Counted from the stretch's first letter, positions 50,768 to 60,202 are shown. The stretch is DNA of 64,000 nucleotides from Candidatus Coprenecus stercorigallinarum (GCA_018711305.1 DVIL01000074.1:1-64000), one strand, 5' to 3'. Numbers and translations are program-made. The notes: generated from the sequence alone by a model not told the origin.

Positions 50768-51061
50768 TCACACTGTCCGCTCTATATTCCATACGAAAGC
50801 CCTTACGCCTACCTCGCGGTTGCGGTTATCGAGCTTGCGCACAGTCTGCAGCAGCTCCTCGACGCGGTCGTCATCTACGACCGTCATCATGGCGGAATTC
50901 ATCTCAGGCCAGGTGTGCGTGCCGCGGCGGGGCTCACCGTCCCGGCTGCCGCGGCCCTGGACCTGTTCGAAGAAGGTGAAGCCGCGGATTCCAAGCTCAT
51001 CGAGCATGAACTCTACCCTTTCAGTATTTGCCTGATTATAAACTATAAAAACACATTTCAT
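50768..51061 (-). CDS. Small PII-like protein encoded at the end of the RND efflux operon
   Basis: MKCVFIVYNQANTERVEFMLDELGIRGFTFFEQVQGRGSRDG...MMTVVDDDRVEELLQTVRKLD; inferred PII/CutA-like fold. Confidence 0.65.
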   Translation of the reverse strand: MKCVFIVYNQANTERVEFMLDELGIRGFTFFEQVQGRGSRDGEPRRGTHTWPEMNSAMMTVVDDDRVEELLQTVRKLDNRNREVGVRAFVWNIERTV

Positions 51062-51063
51062 AT

Positions 51064-54000
51064 CTACTGTAGTTTTTTACGGTCTTCGGGGTCGTCACCC
51101 TCCGGATTGGGAGACAACTGCATGAAAATAAACTGTGAACGGGTCTTACGGTCCTTATCCCTCTCGCCGTGACGGGAGAGCAGGGCGTAGAAGACGGGCA
51201 CCACCACAAGGGTCACCACAGTGGCGACAAGAAGTCCGCCGATGACGACGATGCCCATGGGCTTCCACATCTCGGCGCCCTCACCCTGGCTCAAAGCCAT
51301 AGGCAGCATGCCGAGGAAGGTGGTGATGGCGGTCATGAGCACGGGACGCAGACGGGAGGCGCCTGAAAGGGCAATGGCCTCGTTGAGCTCGTAGCCACGG
51401 TCGCGCATCAGGTTGGTGTAGTCCACCAGCACGATGGCGTTCTTGGTCGCGATACCCACCAGCATGATGAATCCGAGGGAGCCGATCATATCGAGGGTCG
51501 TGCCTGTGATCCAGAGGGCAAGCACCACGCCGGAAAGAGCGAAAGGCACTGCAGTCATGATCATCACCGGCTTGACGAAGGACTCGAACTGGGAGGCAAG
51601 CACGATGTATATCAGCAGCACGATCAGGGCTAAAAGGAGGAGCAGGTCCTGGAAAGTATCCTGCTGGTCCTCATAGTTACCGGCCAGTCTGACGGTAATG
51701 CCGCTCGGCACTCCCATCCGGTCGATGGTCTGCTGTATACCTGCCGCCAGCTCACCCATGGAAGTCTCGTAAGGGGTAACGGAGATAGTCACTATCCTCT
51801 GGCGGCTCTTGCGCTCGATGGTGGGCGGGGCGAAGTACTCCTCTATCTTGCCGAGCTCCTTGATCTTGATCATGGCACCGGTGGCGGTGGGAATGGTCAT
51901 GTCCTCGATATCGGTGATGGAGTTGCGGTCCTCCTCCTGCAGGCGCACTACTATGTCGTACTCGTCTCCGTCCTCCTTGAGGAATCCGGAGGCCATGCCG
52001 TTGACACGGTTGCGGACATAGGTGGAGACTGTAGAGGAATTGAGTCCGTGGTAGGCCAGTTTCTCCTTGTCAAGGTTGATCTTGATCTCGGGACGGTCCT
52101 TCTCGCGGCTGATGTCGATGTCGCGGGCTCCGGGCACATTGTCGCGGATGGCGTTGCGGACCTCCTGGGCGAACGCGTTTGTCTCATCGAAGCTGTAGCC
52201 GTAGATCTCCACATCGACTGTGGACGAAGAGCTGCCCATGAAGCTGGAGACATCGCACTGGTAGTCGATAATCTCCGGATAGGAGGCCAGTTCCTGACGC
52301 AGTACCTCGGCTATCTCGAAGATGGAACGCTCGCGCTCGTTCTTCTTGTTGCAGACCACGGTCATGGACATGGTGTTGTTCATGGTGGTGGAGAACATGG
52401 CCGAGACACCGTCGTCGTCGGTAGTACCCGCAGAAGTAGAAATAAGCCTTATCTCGGGCACCAGCTCATAGAAACGGCTTTCGATGTGACGGGCCATTTT
52501 GGCGGTCTCCTCGATACGGTAGCCTGTAGCCAGCTCAATGGACACGGAGAGACGGCCGTTGTCGGTCTCCTGTATAAAGTCGGTTCCGATCTTGCCCATC
52601 AGGAAAGGAGTGATGGAGGCGAAGAAGAACAGGACAATCGCTCCTAATGTTATAGCCTTGTGGTTCAGGCACCAGCGCAACAGACGGGCATAGGCACGGT
52701 CCAACGCGTCGAGTACAGGGATCACGAACCTCTGGTAGAAGTTGCGCTTGGGCGGAATGTTCTCGATGACTCCCCTCTCGTTGATACGCACGGGACGGGC
52801 CTTCAGCAGCTTGGAACAGAGCATGGGAGTAAGGGTGATGGCCACTACCGTGGAAGTACATACCATGATGGTCACCAGCCAGCCGAGTTCCTTGAACATG
52901 ATGCCTGCCATGCCTGTAAGCATCGTCAGAGGCACGAACACCACCACTATCACGAGTGTAGTGGCGATGACGGACACCCACACCTCGTTGGTCGCATAGA
53001 TGGACGCCTCTCTCGGCGACGAGCCTCTCTCAATATGCTTGGTGATATTCTCGAGCACCACTATGGCATCGTCCACCACCATACCGATGGCCACGGTCAG
53101 GGAGCTGAGCGATATGATGTTCAGCGAGCTGTCCGCCAGCATCAGGTAGATGAAGGCCACAATCAGGGATATAGGAATCGTCAGGGAAATAATGAGGGTC
53201 GAACGCCACTCCCCGAGGAAAAAGAGCACCACCAGCACCACAAAGAGCAGTGCGTACAGAATGGACTCCTCAAGCGAACTGATGGAGTTCTGGATATCTT
53301 CCGAAGAATCGTAGATGGTCTCTATCTTGATATCCCGCGGCAGGGTCTTCTCTATCTTGGCCAGTTCCTTCTCGAGATCCTGGCAGATCTGTACCGTATT
53401 TGCGCCTGTCTGTTTGGTCACCATGAGACGGACGCTCTCGCGGCCGTTGGTCTTCTCGTCGAGGCTGAGGTCCTTTATGGTATCACGCACGGTGGCCAGG
53501 TCCCGCACGAAGACCTGCCGGCCCTCCGGGGTCACAGTCACTACTATGTCATTGATCTCGGAACTCTCGACGTACTCGCTACGTACCTCCAGCTGGTACT
53601 GCTCCTTGTTCATCTTGACGGTACCGGAGGAGAGGTTGAGGTTGTTGGCGGCAATCGCACTTCCTACGGTCTCGAGGGGGATTCCATAGGCATCCAGCTT
53701 CTGCTGGTCGATATCCACGTACACATAACGCTCCGGGGAGCCTGAAAGGGTAAGGTTTCCGATACCGTTCACCATGCTGAGCTGCGGGATAATCTCGTCA
53801 TTGAGCAGCTTGTCCAGTCCCGGATAGCTCTCGTCGGCCGTAATCGAGTACTGGAGAATAGGCATGGAACTGGTACTGAACTTGAAGATGAACGGGTTGG
53901 TACAGCCGTCGGGCAGCTCGTCCGTCACCATGTCGATATAGGACCGGACATCGTTGATAATCTCGTCCAGGTCCGTTCCCCACTCCAGCTCGAGCATCAC

Positions 54001-54270
54001 CACGGAGATGTTGTCCTTGGTGGTGGAGGTTATCTCCTTGAGGTAGTCGACGGAGTTGAGGTTGTTCTCTATGATTTTCGTAACGTTGGTCTCTATCTCG
54101 GAGGCACTGGCTCCCGGATAGACGGTCAGCACGGAAATGTACGGCGGGTCCATCTCCGGGAACTGGTCGATAGGCAGCCTCAGGAACGAGAAGATACCTA
54201 TCACTATCACGGCGACAAACACCAGGAGGGTCGTCACCGGACGGTTGATCGCTGATTTGTATATACTCAT
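51064..54270 (-). CDS. RND efflux transporter permease (AcrB-like)
   Basis: 1068 aa; PVTTLLVFVAVIVIGIFSFLRLPIDQFPEMDPPYISV; HIERGSSPREA; GATNRSRPVLMT-like region. Confidence 0.97.
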   Translation of the reverse strand: MSIYKSAINRPVTTLLVFVAVIVIGIFSFLRLPIDQFPEMDPPYISVLTVYPGASASEIETNVTKIIENNLNSVDYLKEITSTTKDNISVVMLELEWGTDLDEIINDVRSYIDMVTDELPDGCTNPFIFKFSTSSMPILQYSITADESYPGLDKLLNDEIIPQLSMVNGIGNLTLSGSPERYVYVDIDQQKLDAYGIPLETVGSAIAANNLNLSSGTVKMNKEQYQLEVRSEYVESSEINDIVVTVTPEGRQVFVRDLATVRDTIKDLSLDEKTNGRESVRLMVTKQTGANTVQICQDLEKELAKIEKTLPRDIKIETIYDSSEDIQNSISSLEESILYALLFVVLVVLFFLGEWRSTLIISLTIPISLIVAFIYLMLADSSLNIISLSSLTVAIGMVVDDAIVVLENITKHIERGSSPREASIYATNEVWVSVIATTLVIVVVFVPLTMLTGMAGIMFKELGWLVTIMVCTSTVVAITLTPMLCSKLLKARPVRINERGVIENIPPKRNFYQRFVIPVLDALDRAYARLLRWCLNHKAITLGAIVLFFFASITPFLMGKIGTDFIQETDNGRLSVSIELATGYRIEETAKMARHIESRFYELVPEIRLISTSAGTTDDDGVSAMFSTTMNNTMSMTVVCNKKNERERSIFEIAEVLRQELASYPEIIDYQCDVSSFMGSSSSTVDVEIYGYSFDETNAFAQEVRNAIRDNVPGARDIDISREKDRPEIKINLDKEKLAYHGLNSSTVSTYVRNRVNGMASGFLKEDGDEYDIVVRLQEEDRNSITDIEDMTIPTATGAMIKIKELGKIEEYFAPPTIERKSRQRIVTISVTPYETSMGELAAGIQQTIDRMGVPSGITVRLAGNYEDQQDTFQDLLLLLALIVLLIYIVLASQFESFVKPVMIMTAVPFALSGVVLALWITGTTLDMIGSLGFIMLVGIATKNAIVLVDYTNLMRDRGYELNEAIALSGASRLRPVLMTAITTFLGMLPMALSQGEGAEMWKPMGIVVIGGLLVATVVTLVVVPVFYALLSRHGERDKDRKTRSQFIFMQLSPNPEGDDPEDRKKLQ

Positions 54271-54282
54271 GGCTGAGGGGAA

Positions 54283-55296
54283 TTATTTTACCACATTCAG
54301 TTTCACTCCGTCCACGAGCTTGGCCTGGCCTGTGGTGACGATAGGATCGCCTACCTTGAGGCTGTCACTCGATATCTCGATGGTCTGGTCGTGACGCTCC
54401 CCTATATCCACGAAAACCCTTTTTGCCACTCCGCCTTCATCCACGAAGACATAGCGGTCGTTGGAACCGATAAGCCTGAGAACCGCCTGGTAGGGCACCA
54501 CGAGGGCTTCGGTCCGGCCCAGATCGAGCACCGTGCTCACGTACATGCCCGGACGGATGAGTTCCGAGGAGTTCGGAATCCTGAGCTTGAGGGTAAATGT
54601 ATGGGAGGCAGGATCAATCGTGGGATAGACTATCTCGATAGAGGCAGGGAAGGCCCTATCGGGATATATGTCCGAGTAGACATTGACCCTCATTCCCTTC
54701 TTCACTAAAGGATAATACGTCTCCGGCACATTGATGTACGCCTTCAGTTCATTGATTTTGGTCAGCTGGAGGATGGGCTGGGCCCCGCTGTAGAGCTCCC
54801 CGTCCTCGTAGTTCTTGGCCGAGATGACTCCGTCGAACTGCGCCCTTACGAAGGTGTTCTCCTCCAGGAAACGGAGGGTCTCCTGCGTCTGGTCGTAGCT
54901 CAGCTTGGTCTGGTCGTAGACCTGCTGTGAGATGGCCTCACTTTCTATGAGCATCTGCACGCGGTTCATCTCTATCTGGAGGTTTGCAAATGCTATCCGG
55001 GTGGTGTTGAGCTGGTTCTGGTCCATCCGCACCAGTGTGTCACCCTTGCGCACGCGGTCACCCACCTCTACGTATATCTTCTCGATAAGGCCCGTCAGCG
55101 AGGGGGATATGTTCATCTGGTCATAACCCTGCAGGGTGGTAGAGAGCTCGATCTGTCTCGACACCTCCTCGTATGCGAGGGGGGAGGTCCTCACCTGCTC
55201 CACTCTTTCCTGGGCCATATCGCCGGTGTTGCCGCCACCGCAGCCGGCCAGAAGGGCTGCCGAGGCAAGAATTGATGCTATTGCTTTGAATTTCAT
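54283..55296 (-). CDS. RND efflux periplasmic adaptor (lipoprotein)
   Basis: Lipobox LLAGCGGG; VEVGDRVRKGDTLVRMD; RAQFDGVISAKNYEDGEL. Confidence 0.95.
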   Translation of the reverse strand: MKFKAIASILASAALLAGCGGGNTGDMAQERVEQVRTSPLAYEEVSRQIELSTTLQGYDQMNISPSLTGLIEKIYVEVGDRVRKGDTLVRMDQNQLNTTRIAFANLQIEMNRVQMLIESEAISQQVYDQTKLSYDQTQETLRFLEENTFVRAQFDGVISAKNYEDGELYSGAQPILQLTKINELKAYINVPETYYPLVKKGMRVNVYSDIYPDRAFPASIEIVYPTIDPASHTFTLKLRIPNSSELIRPGMYVSTVLDLGRTEALVVPYQAVLRLIGSNDRYVFVDEGGVAKRVFVDIGERHDQTIEISSDSLKVGDPIVTTGQAKLVDGVKLNVVK

Positions 55297-55302
55297 GATG
55301 AT

Positions 55303-56679
55303 TTATTTTTCTGCTTCTGTTTGTCCGTAAGTATTCTTGTTCAGGAGTTTCTCCAGTTCGATCTGTGCCGTCACATAATCCAGTGCCGCCTGCACGTAGG
55401 TGCTCTGGGCGGATATGAGGGTAGTCGCCGAGTTGGTAACGTCGAGACTCGACGAGTAACCGAACTCGTATTTCTTGCTGATATTGTCAAATACGCTCTG
55501 CGATACCTCCACGTTCTTCTTCTGGGTCAGGTAGCGCTCGTAGGCGGAAGAGAGGTTGTACTTTAGCTGGCGGTGCTGGATGTTCAGGGCCATCTCCGTG
55601 CTTTCCAATGTATTCAGCTGCTTCTGGTATTCGAGCTTTGCCTTCTGGAAGGAGGTGAAATTCCTGCCCGAGGAGAAAATGGGAATCGACAGGGTCAGTC
55701 CTACCATATTCGGAGGTGTCATGTTCATGGTCATCTCGTCGGAGAAATACTTCCTGCCCGTGTACTGGTAAAATGCGCTGAGGGTAGGTCCGTAGGCCCA
55801 TCCGGCGAGGTTCTTCTGCTGACGGTAAAGGTCCGCACTCTTGAGGGCCAGCTGGTAGGAGAAGTTGTTCTCGAGGATGAAGTCATCGTAGAGCAGGTCC
55901 AGCGAGTGCTCCACGTCCATCAGCTCGTCGAGGGTCTGGGTCAGGACTATCTCCTTGTCGAATCCGATGTTCATCTGCAGGCGCATGGAGTTGTAGACCA
56001 TCTCCAGTCCGCGGCGTGCCTCGTTGATCGAAGTCTCGAGAGTAGCCACCTGCACCATGATCTGGTCAGCGTCCACCTGCTCGGCCACTCCGGCCTCCAC
56101 CGATTTCTGGGAGAAGGCGTGAAGTCTGCGCACTGTCTCCAGATTATTTTCCAGCAGATCGATGGTCTGCCGGCTCACCAGGACGGAAAAATACAGGAGC
56201 CGCACCTGCTCGGCCACCTCCTGCTGCGACTGGCGGTAGGTCACGTCGGACATCTCTATCGAGAGTTTGCCGATGAGGGCACTGACGATCTGCGCCCCGC
56301 TCACGGCCATCGAGGCATTCACTCCTATCGAGCCGTATGGCGGCATGGCAATGGAAAGGCCTGTGCCTCCGAAAGCCATTTCATAACCCATATAGTTTGA
56401 ATAGTCGAGTGTCCCGTTGACCTGGGGCAGCATGCCTGCTATAGCCGCCCAGCGGTCCGCTTCGGCCTGACGGACTGCCAAGGAGGAGTTCTGCAGGTCC
56501 CAGTTGTGCTCCAGAGCATAGCTCATCGCCTCGTCCAGGGTGAAATGCAGGACAGTGGTGTCCTCCTCCTGGATAGCCCGGGGCGCTCCCCCTGTCTCTG
56601 TCTGCGCAGCGGCCGGCCCTGCCTTCAAGACGAGGAGGGAGGCGCACAGAACTGCCGTGATTCTAAAGAATTTTCTCAT
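55303..56679 (-). CDS. TolC-family outer membrane protein
   Basis: LHFTLDEAMSYALEHNWDLQNSSLAVRQAEADRWAAIAGMLPQVNGTLDYS. Confidence 0.94.
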   Translation of the reverse strand: MRKFFRITAVLCASLLVLKAGPAAAQTETGGAPRAIQEEDTTVLHFTLDEAMSYALEHNWDLQNSSLAVRQAEADRWAAIAGMLPQVNGTLDYSNYMGYEMAFGGTGLSIAMPPYGSIGVNASMAVSGAQIVSALIGKLSIEMSDVTYRQSQQEVAEQVRLLYFSVLVSRQTIDLLENNLETVRRLHAFSQKSVEAGVAEQVDADQIMVQVATLETSINEARRGLEMVYNSMRLQMNIGFDKEIVLTQTLDELMDVEHSLDLLYDDFILENNFSYQLALKSADLYRQQKNLAGWAYGPTLSAFYQYTGRKYFSDEMTMNMTPPNMVGLTLSIPIFSSGRNFTSFQKAKLEYQKQLNTLESTEMALNIQHRQLKYNLSSAYERYLTQKKNVEVSQSVFDNISKKYEFGYSSSLDVTNSATTLISAQSTYVQAALDYVTAQIELEKLLNKNTYGQTEAEK

Positions 56680-56680
56680 T

Positions 56681-57313
56681 TTATTGTTGTAACAGTGATT
56701 TATTGTTTTTCAGATATCCGTCTATATAGGCCCTGCCCTTTTCCGTGGCGATACCCCGCACGAGGAAAAACATCAAGTAGTCCCCGCAACGGTCATGCTT
56801 TATTTCCAGATAGTTCCGCACTGCCTTATCCGTCACTGCAACCGAAAGCTCAAACAGCTGGAGTGACAGGCTGTGAGCATCCAGAACACCCGTAACGAAC
56901 AGACCCTCACCCTGCCCTCTCTCCACAATCCTCTCGAGGAGTTCGCAGTGCCGTCGGTTCACACCCTGAACCACATTGACAAACACTTCAGGATAATACC
57001 TCTTCACTTCCGTGAAGAAATCGTAAAAATTACTCATGCGCTTCTCCTCCTTACTGACCATATGGTGCATAAACCACTCGAGGACATTGTCCGCTTTTGC
57101 CAGTTCCGCTTCCATTTTAGTAACATTATCCCTGTGCATCAGAAGGATGCATTCCTGCAGCAAATTCGCCTTGTCATGGAAAAGCTCGTAGAGAGTGCGC
57201 TTGGACATACCGTTGGCCGAAGCCACCTCGTCCATAGTCACCGACTTGCAGCCACGCTCTAAAAAAAGGGAGGCCGTATTTTTCAGTATTTGTTCCCTGT
57301 TTGTCATAATCAA
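56681..57313 (-). CDS. TetR/AcrR-family regulator
   Basis: REQILKNTASLFLERGCKSVTMDEVASANGMSKRTLYELFHDKANLL. Confidence 0.95.
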   Translation of the reverse strand: MIMTNREQILKNTASLFLERGCKSVTMDEVASANGMSKRTLYELFHDKANLLQECILLMHRDNVTKMEAELAKADNVLEWFMHHMVSKEEKRMSNFYDFFTEVKRYYPEVFVNVVQGVNRRHCELLERIVERGQGEGLFVTGVLDAHSLSLQLFELSVAVTDKAVRNYLEIKHDRCGDYLMFFLVRGIATEKGRAYIDGYLKNNKSLLQQ

Positions 57314-57445
57314 GGCGCAAAACTAAAAAAACTTCCGGAGTTTTCAAATTTTTATTACAAGTCCGGAATTATTTCATGCGGATGACAACTCTGCCGCTAT
57401 TTTATTATTTTTGCATTCAGAAAATTACTCTAAAAACCCAATATT

Positions 57446-58636
57446 ATGTATAAAGATTTTCAAGCCTATCTTCAGAATGAGCTGAACAGCATCAGGGAAG
57501 CCGGCCTCTACAAAGAGGAGCGCGTTATCGTAACCCCCCAGGGTCCCGAAATCACTCTTCAGGACGGCACCAAGGCTCTTAACTTCTGCGCCAACAACTA
57601 CCTCGGACTTGCCGACAGCAAGGAATTGGTAAACGCCGCCAAGGAAGCTCTCGACACACACGGCTACGGAATGGCCAGCGTGCGTTTCATCTGCGGTACA
57701 GGTGACCTGCAGAAGACCCTCGAGGCCAAGATCGCCGAGTTCTTCGGAACTGAGGACACTATCCTCTATGCAGCCTGCTTCGATGCAAACGGAGGTGTAT
57801 TCGAGCCCCTTCTGAACGAGCAGGACGCCATTATCTCCGACTCCCTAAACCACGCCTCCATCATCGACGGCGTGCGTCTGTGCAAGGCCAAGAGATACCG
57901 TTATGCCAACGCTGATATGGCAGAGCTGGAGAAATGCCTCCAGGAAGCCCAGGCCCAGCGTCACCGCATCATCGTCACCGACGGTGTGTTCTCGATGGAC
58001 GGCAACGTATGCCCTCTGGACAAGATCCACGCCCTCGCCGAGAAGTACAACGCCATGGTTATGGTCGATGAGTCGCATTCAGCCGGCGTCGTAGGCAAGA
58101 CCGGACGCGGCGTTACCGAGCGCTACAACCTCCGCGGCCAGATCGAGATCATCACAGGCACTCTCGGAAAGGCATTTGGCGGCTCCGTAGGCGGATTCAC
58201 CACCGGTAAGAAGGAGATCATCGCCATGCTGCGCCAGAGGTCGAGACCTTATCTGTTCTCCAACTCGATTCCTCCCATGATCGCAGCAGCAGGTATCCGC
58301 ATGTTCGACATGATGAAGGAGTCCAACGAACTCCAGGACCGCCTGCACGAGAACACCGACTACTTCATCAGCAAGATGAAGGCAGCCGGCTTCGACATCA
58401 AGCCCACCGAGTCAGCTATCTGCGCAGTAATGCTGTACGATGCCAAGCTGTCCCAGGAGATGGCCGCACGCCTGCAGGACGAAGGTATCTTCGTAACAGG
58501 CTTCTACTACCCTGTAGTGCCCAAAGACCAGGCCCGTATCCGCGTACAGGTATCCGCCGGCCACAAGAAGGAGCACCTCGACAGATGCGTCGCAGCCTTC
58601 ACCAAGATCGGCAAGGAGCTCGGCGTACTGAAATAG
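57446..58636 (+). CDS. kbl: Glycine C-acetyltransferase (2-amino-3-ketobutyrate CoA ligase)
   Basis: FCANNYLGLADSKELVNAAKEALDTHGYGMASVRFICGT; VMVDESHSAGVVGKTGRG; GTLGKAFGGSVGGF. Confidence 0.96.
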   Translation: MYKDFQAYLQNELNSIREAGLYKEERVIVTPQGPEITLQDGTKALNFCANNYLGLADSKELVNAAKEALDTHGYGMASVRFICGTGDLQKTLEAKIAEFFGTEDTILYAACFDANGGVFEPLLNEQDAIISDSLNHASIIDGVRLCKAKRYRYANADMAELEKCLQEAQAQRHRIIVTDGVFSMDGNVCPLDKIHALAEKYNAMVMVDESHSAGVVGKTGRGVTERYNLRGQIEIITGTLGKAFGGSVGGFTTGKKEIIAMLRQRSRPYLFSNSIPPMIAAAGIRMFDMMKESNELQDRLHENTDYFISKMKAAGFDIKPTESAICAVMLYDAKLSQEMAARLQDEGIFVTGFYYPVVPKDQARIRVQVSAGHKKEHLDRCVAAFTKIGKELGVLK

Positions 58637-58658
58637 CCGCCGTCAGCGAACATCACAT

Positions 58659-58696
58659 AAGCCCCGGCCACCGCATTCCGGCAGCCGGGGCTTTTT
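58659..58696 (+). terminator. Intrinsic terminator after kbl
   Basis: AAGCCCCGGC-loop-GCCGGGGCTTTTT. Confidence 0.85.
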
Positions 58697-58739
58697 ATAA
58701 TCCTCAAGCGTAGAGATATCCCCAGGCAATTAAAGGGCT

Positions 58740-58760
58740 CAGCAGATTTTTAGTGGGGAT
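58740..58760 (+). repeat. Left copy of a 21-nt inverted repeat flanking the kbl-def intergenic region
   Basis: CAGCAGATTTTTAGTGGGGAT; 19/21 match to the reverse complement of 59476-59496. Confidence 0.65.
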
Positions 58761-58858
58761 ATGCAAATAAGTTTGCAATACGGAATAAGAAGAGCTTCTT
58801 ATCGGCAACCCCTCCGAAATTGACGCTGAAACTCACTTAAAAACACTGATAAAATTTA

Positions 58859-58898
58859 CCACAATGGCAGCAATTCCCACGATTCGGTGTCGGTATGG
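58859..58898 (+). repeat. 40-nt REP-like palindromic repeat, copy 3
   Basis: CCACAATGGCAGCAATTCCCACGATTCGGTGTCGGTATGG. Confidence 0.65.
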
Positions 58899-58963
58899 AA
58901 ATGCCCTGCGAGCGAAAGGGCATCTGGAGGGCCTATGACGCAGGTGTCCATGATGACCGTCCA

Positions 58964-59003
58964 CCACAACGGCAGCGTTTCCCGGGATTCAGTGCCGGTG
59001 TGG
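58964..59003 (+). repeat. 40-nt REP-like palindromic repeat, copy 4
   Basis: CCACAACGGCAGCGTTTCCCGGGATTCAGTGCCGGTGTGG. Confidence 0.7.
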
Positions 59004-59323
59004 AAGGACTCTGAGGGCATTGGAAAAAGGCCTGCATTTTTCGAACTCTTGTAATGCCTCGCCAGGCAATACCGACCGGAATGGACGGAAACCAAAACCG
59101 TGTGGAGACCGGGAGCAACTGTAGGCAGGAACACACCCGGTTTTTTGTACTGCTTTAATTACAAGCTATTTAGGAAAAGATCAGAGGTTTTCTGTATATA
59201 GTTGTGTCATAGATGATTGCAAAATACAGGTGCGTCCCTGATTACGGTTGTTCAGAAAGCTCCCGGGCACGACGAACGAAAGGTTAACCGGATTGGAGCG
59301 TTTTCGATGCACCTGTGTGAGCT

Positions 59324-59416
59324 CGTTCAATAGTACAGGCTGCGGGATCCTCCCCACCTTCGGCGGGTCCCCTCCCTTTTCGGGAGCCAAAGTCCCGCAG
59401 CCTGTACTATTGAACG
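59324..59416. repeat. Long hairpin: 24-bp perfect inverted repeat with a 45-nt structured loop
   Basis: CGTTCAATAGTACAGGCTGCGGGA (59324-59347) and TCCCGCAGCCTGTACTATTGAACG (59393-59416). Confidence 0.9.
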
Positions 59417-59475
59417 GCAAAACTGTAGCAAGTGCGAAAGTTGGCATTGCAGTGTTCTGGGAATTCTTTAAAAGA

Positions 59476-59496
59476 ATCCACACTAAAAATCTACTG
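59476..59496 (-). repeat. Right copy of the 21-nt inverted repeat
   Basis: ATCCACACTAAAAATCTACTG. Confidence 0.65.
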
Positions 59497-59502
59497 ATCC
59501 AA

Positions 59503-60132
59503 TTAAAGTCTGTCTGTAAACAGAATCCCTTCGAGATGATCGACTTCGTGCTGGAATATGACCGCAGTGTAACCGTCCACCGTATCGCGGACTGATGACA
59601 GTGTTGCCGGATCGGTATAGCGGATGACTATCCGCTGCGAGCGTTCCACTTCTCCGGCCAAATCCGGAATGGAAAGGTAGCCTTCCGGACCTGTCTGCGT
59701 CTCATCAGAAAAATACTCGATATGGATATTGGGATACACCTCAAACGGATATCCCGGCTTGTCGTAACGCATTACAGCCACTACCCTGCGGTTCAGTCCG
59801 ACCTGGGGAGCCGCCAGCCCCACCCCGTCCTGAGTGGAATCCGTCACCGTAGTCACCATCCTTCGGGCCAGACGGTCATAGACCTCCGACTGAAGATCCT
59901 CCGCTGTCAGGTCCGTGCAATGTTTCCGCAGCAGCAGCGAGTCTTCCCGCGAAGTGACCAGCAACACCCTCATCAGCCCGTCAGAGGACATCACCAGTTC
60001 AGTCTCTTCTGTCGTAAGACGTGCCGCTGTCCCGCCACATCCGGTGAGCATCAGCATCATAACCAGCATTACTGATACAGTCGCCATCAAAGTCGCCTGC
60101 CTTGAATTGATTACGGTTTTTACCATGTGCAA
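59503..60132 (-). CDS. Peptide deformylase homologue with lipoprotein signal peptide
   Basis: Lipobox MLMLTGCGG; GVGLAAPQVG (motif 1), EGYLS (motif 2, Cys to Tyr), QHEVDHLEG (motif 3). Confidence 0.9.
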   Translation of the reverse strand: MHMVKTVINSRQATLMATVSVMLVMMLMLTGCGGTAARLTTEETELVMSSDGLMRVLLVTSREDSLLLRKHCTDLTAEDLQSEVYDRLARRMVTTVTDSTQDGVGLAAPQVGLNRRVVAVMRYDKPGYPFEVYPNIHIEYFSDETQTGPEGYLSIPDLAGEVERSQRIVIRYTDPATLSSVRDTVDGYTAVIFQHEVDHLEGILFTDRL

Positions 60133-60172
60133 AATATTTACGCAAATGTAGAAAATTCAAAAAGGAGATAGT

Positions 60173-60202
60173 AAAAAAGCCCGGCACAGATACCGGGCTT
60201 TT
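60173..60202 (-). terminator. Intrinsic terminator after tsf (palindromic, possibly bidirectional)
   Basis: AAAAAAGCCCGG-CACAGATA-CCGGGCTTTT. Confidence 0.8.

Noticed and set aside
49493-51172. 559-aa plus-strand ORF
   Set aside because: Antisense to sdaA and the PII-like gene; no domain signature.
59181-59595. Overlapping ORFs on both strands sharing FNSTGCG and PQPVLLN
   Set aside because: The shared peptides arise from the 24-bp perfect inverted repeat being read on both strands; no evidence of a protein.
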